Shown in pieces: positions 61,664 through 64,000 of a stretch of 64,000 nt of DNA. The notes under the pieces are model-generated. The model was not told where the DNA came from, did not search any database, and saw only the letters and a list, made by a program, of their open reading frames with translations. Numbering within the stretch: the stretch's first letter is position 1; the number at the start of each line of letters is the position of its first letter. The DNA is from Pseudonocardia asaccharolytica DSM 44247 = NBRC 16224 (GTDB taxonomy: Bacteria; Actinomycetota; Actinomycetes; Mycobacteriales; Pseudonocardiaceae), in NCBI RefSeq assembly GCF_000423625.1, contig NZ_AUII01000011.1, positions 1 through 64,000 on the forward strand, given 5' to 3'. The translations under genes were made by a program, and so were the position numbers.

Positions 61664-62959
61664 TCAGTGGCCGACCGCCGCGGCGCCCTTCTCACCGACG
61701 AGGCGTCCCTGCAGGAAGCGGTCGATGCCGAAGGCCGAGATGATCTCGGGCGGGCGCTGGTTGGCAATGCAGTCGGCCATGGCCTCGCCGGACACCGGGC
61801 CCGCCTTGAACCCGTAGGTGCCCCAGCCGACGTCGACGTAGAAGCCCTCGACCTCGGTCGGACCCATGATGGGGGAGTAGTCCGGGGTCATATCGCACAG
61901 CCCGGCCCACTGTCGCAGCAACCGCATCTTCGACACGGCCGGCATGAGCTCCAGCACGTGTCCCGCGACGCCCTCGGTGAACTCCAGCGAACCGCGCATC
62001 GAGTAGGACGCGAACGGGTCGACGCTGGCGCCGAACACCAGCTCGCCCCGATCGGTCTGGCTGACGTAGACGTGCAGGGTGCCGGAGACCACGACGGTGT
62101 CCAGGAACGGCTTGACCGGCTCGGTGACCGCCGCCTGCAGCGGGAACGTCTGCACCGGCATGCGCACCCCGGCCATGTCCGAGATCAGTGTGGCCCAGCC
62201 CGCGGTGCAGTTGACCACGACCGGGGTGGCGATCCGGCCCTGGTCGGTCTGCACCCCGGTGACCCGGCCGCCCTCGACGTCGATGCCGGTGACCTCGGTC
62301 TTCTGGTGGATGTGCACCCCGTTCGCGTCGGCGGTCCGCGCGTAGCCCCAGACCACGGCGTCGTGGCGGATGATGCCGCCGGGCGGGTGGTAGAGCGCAC
62401 CGAGGATCGGGTAGCGGGTGGTGGTCGAGGTGTCCAGGTAGGGCACCAGCTCCTTGATCTTGTCGGGTCCGATGACCTCGGAGTCGACGTTCTGGAGCTT
62501 GTTGACCTCGGCGCGCCAGTGCATGGTGCGCAGCGAGGCGTCGTTGTGGGCGAGGGTGAGGTGGCCGCGCTGGGAGAACATGACGTTGAAGTTCAGGTCG
62601 GCGGCCAGCCGTTCGTAGAGCTTGATCGAGCGGTCGTAGAACCGCACGCCCTCGGGGGTGAGGTAGTTCGAGCGCAGGATCGCGGTGTTGCGGCCTGATC
62701 CGCCGCCGCCGATATAGCCCTTCTCCAGCACCGCGATATTACGGATGCCGTGATTGGTGGCCAGGTAGTAGGCGGTGGCCAGGCCGTGAACGCCGCCGCC
62801 GACGATCACCACGTCGTAGCTCTTGCGCATCGGATGGGCCCGCCACGCCCGCGACCACTCGGCGCCGGTCAGGCCGTGCTGGACCAGGCTCCATGCCGAG
62901 TACCGCGGGGTTCCGTTTCGGCGGTGATGTCCGTTCACACGGCCGTTGGTTGGGTGCAC
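61664..62959 (-). CDS. soxB: Sarcosine oxidase beta subunit
   Basis: The 431-aa catalytic subunit carries FAD and covalent FMN. It shows YDVVIVGGGVHGLATAYYLA, AVLEKGYIGGGGSGRNTAIL, SNYLTPEGVRFYDRSIKLYE and the C-terminal VDVGWGTYGFKAGPVSGEAM, all characteristic. The N-terminal WSLVQHGLTGAEWSRAWR is typical of the subunit. I chose GTG 62957-62959 because TGGAGG lies 5 bases upstream; a later in-frame GTG at 62938 has no such site. It opens soxBDAG and diverges from a glutamine-synthetase-family gene. Confidence 0.94.
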   Translation of the reverse strand: MHPTNGRVNGHHRRNGTPRYSAWSLVQHGLTGAEWSRAWRAHPMRKSYDVVIVGGGVHGLATAYYLATNHGIRNIAVLEKGYIGGGGSGRNTAILRSNYLTPEGVRFYDRSIKLYERLAADLNFNVMFSQRGHLTLAHNDASLRTMHWRAEVNKLQNVDSEVIGPDKIKELVPYLDTSTTTRYPILGALYHPPGGIIRHDAVVWGYARTADANGVHIHQKTEVTGIDVEGGRVTGVQTDQGRIATPVVVNCTAGWATLISDMAGVRMPVQTFPLQAAVTEPVKPFLDTVVVSGTLHVYVSQTDRGELVFGASVDPFASYSMRGSLEFTEGVAGHVLELMPAVSKMRLLRQWAGLCDMTPDYSPIMGPTEVEGFYVDVGWGTYGFKAGPVSGEAMADCIANQRPPEIISAFGIDRFLQGRLVGEKGAAAVGH

Positions 62960-63090
62960 GCGTGCCTCCAGGCTCTGGCATATGGGAGGGGGGCAGCTGT
63001 GACGGAGAGCATACGAGTCACAGGAAACGATGTCTACTGCCGGTGGACAGACTCCCTCCGCGGGGCTCGGTCGGGCGAGCCGAACTGATG

Positions 63091-63115
63091 TTCGGACGAA
63101 TGACATTCTGGCGAA
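63091..63115. promoter_or_regulatory. Dyad element between soxB and the glutamine-synthetase-family gene
   Basis: TTCGgacGAATG and CATTCtggCGAA are arranged symmetrically around one central base, with 9 of 12 positions paired. It lies roughly midway in the 245-bp divergent spacer (132 bp from soxB, 90 bp from the other start), the expected place for a shared operator. Factor unknown. Confidence 0.45.
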
Positions 63116-63204
63116 TGGGTGTTGTCTCCCGTCACGAAACGCGGTCTACTCTCTGTGGCCGCTCTCACGTCAGGTCTGCCCAGTTTCGACCCAGGAGGCC
63201 GCCC

Positions 63205-64000
63205 ATGCCCACAGATCTTGAAAACTTCGTCCACCAGGACGGCCGGGACGAGGCCGTCCGGCAGGTTCGGCGCCAGATCGACGAGAAGGGAGTCAAGTAC
63301 ATCTACTACCAGTTCGTCTCGGTCACCGGACGCATCATGGGAAAGGGCGTCCCGGCCGAGCACTGGGAGCGGATGACGGAAAAGGGATTCCAGCTCGTCT
63401 ACGGATCGACGGCGAATCTCTTCATCGACCGCAAGGGTGACTACATCGGATACGGCCCCGACGCCTGGGAGCTCGTCGGGTTGCCGGATGTCGAAACCTT
63501 CCAGATCCTGCCCTGGGATCCGCAGACCGCCCGCGTCTTCTGTACGTTGTTCCGCGGTCGGGAGGAGGAGCTGAATCCCGGTTCGTACCTGACCTCGGAC
63601 TGTCGCGGAAACCTCCGCCGGATTCACAGCGAGTTCGAGCGCGAGACCGGCCTGCACCTGCGGGTGGGCACCGAGCCGGAAATGATGTGGCTCAAGCTGA
63701 ACCCGGACGGAACGCCCTCGGTCGAGGGCAAGACGAAACCGTTCTGCTACCACATCGACCAGTTCGCCGAGCTGCAGCCGCTGATCCACCGGGTCCTCGA
63801 GTACTGCAAGGCCATGGGGCTGGACATGATCCAGGGCGACCACGAGGACGGCCCCGGCCAGCTCGAGCTCAACTGGCAGTTCGACCGTGCCGAGCTCACC
63901 GCCGACCGGCTCACCACCTACCGGCAGATCTGCAAGCAGGTCGGGCGCGAGATGGGCGCCTTCCCGTGCTTCATGCCCAAGCCGTTCATGGGCGTCTCGG
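63205..64000 (+). CDS. Glutamine-synthetase-family protein, 5' part (cut by window end)
   Basis: 265 codons are visible from ATG 63205, which follows AGGAGG at 6-nt spacing. The N-terminal beta-grasp region (YIYYQFVSVTGRIMGKGVPA) and catalytic-domain motifs GTEPEMMWLKLNPDG and GDHEDGPGQLELNWQF correspond to the glutamate and metal/ATP sites of glutamine synthetases. The family includes glutamine synthetase proper and gamma-glutamylmethylamide or gamma-glutamyl-polyamine synthetases. Beside sarcosine oxidase and tmm/tdm, condensation of methylamine with glutamate (GmaS role) is a plausible guess, but the sequence alone does not decide. The 3' end lies outside the window. Confidence 0.88.
   Translation, partial: MPTDLENFVHQDGRDEAVRQVRRQIDEKGVKYIYYQFVSVTGRIMGKGVPAEHWERMTEKGFQLVYGSTANLFIDRKGDYIGYGPDAWELVGLPDVETFQILPWDPQTARVFCTLFRGREEELNPGSYLTSDCRGNLRRIHSEFERETGLHLRVGTEPEMMWLKLNPDGTPSVEGKTKPFCYHIDQFAELQPLIHRVLEYCKAMGLDMIQGDHEDGPGQLELNWQFDRAELTADRLTTYRQICKQVGREMGAFPCFMPKPFMGVS

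Noticed and set aside
1..64000. CRISPR arrays, tRNA or rRNA genes, replication origin
   Set aside because: I looked for regular spaced repeats, cloverleaf-like segments and rRNA blocks and saw none.

Overview
The window is 64 kb of very GC-rich, densely packed bacterial DNA with many GTG starts, 4-bp ATGA/GTGA gene overlaps and strong purine-rich Shine-Dalgarno sites. Gene content (large NAD-glutamate dehydrogenase, selenocysteine formate dehydrogenase with an NrfD-type anchor, four-subunit fumarate reductase, heterotetrameric sarcosine oxidase, DUF5313, PucR and CsoR regulators, DtxR-type iron boxes) points to an actinomycete; a Pseudonocardia-like genus is my best guess, made from protein resemblance and not from any search.

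Layout. 1-2.7 kb: 3' part of an NAD-glutamate dehydrogenase gene. 2.7-4.1 kb: an apparently intact ISAs1-family element with 19-bp terminal inverted repeats, 3 bp after the dehydrogenase stop. 4.2-7.6 kb: a visibly less GC-rich island with a 99-aa protein, a JmjC/cupin_4 oxygenase and a 241-aa unknown in one operon, plus a nearby ferritin-like protein; this is the most novel-looking part. 7.7-13.5 kb: a formate dehydrogenase operon (catalytic subunit with in-frame UGA and a SECIS-like hairpin, Fe-S subunit, NrfD-type subunit, thioredoxin-fold protein). 13.6-15.1 kb: a decayed FAD/Fe-S dehydrogenase. 15.2-20.8 kb: a TetR regulator diverging from a four-gene operon (alpha/beta hydrolase, sterol-oxidase accessory domain, GMC oxidoreductase, second hydrolase), with a 30-bp palindrome and two leader hairpins between them. 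20.8-26.4 kb: alpha/beta hydrolase, acyltransferase 3 and fumarate reductase frdABCD led by a Cys-rich 77-aa protein. 26.5-30.5 kb: copper amine oxidase, APC permease and an unknown. 30.6-31.6 kb: two gene remnants. 31.6-37.6 kb: an iron-box methyltransferase, two acyl-CoA ligases, a phosphotriesterase-family hydrolase and a VOC/PhnB-like protein. 37.8-43.6 kb: D-amino-acid dehydrogenase-like oxidoreductase with divergent PucR regulator, DUF2182/DUF1326 pair, DUF5313, GlsB-type and CsoR proteins. 43.7-46.3 kb: an AMP-ligase/carrier/acyltransferase fusion behind a second iron box. 46.3-47.1 kb: vapC remnant cut by an IS remnant.

47.1-64 kb is a coherent methylated-amine and one-carbon region: trimethylamine monooxygenase (tmm), TMAO demethylase (tdm), a DMT-type transporter with two small companion proteins, a nitronate monooxygenase-like enzyme, folD, purU, a SoxB-like FAD oxidase, an IclR regulator, soxBDAG and a divergent glutamine-synthetase-family gene cut by the window end. 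Read together, TMA would be oxidised to TMAO, split to dimethylamine plus formaldehyde, and methyl groups passed through tetrahydrofolate (FolD, PurU) to formate, which the selenocysteine formate dehydrogenase 35 kb away could oxidise. The dimethylamine-to-methylamine step is not visible in this window.
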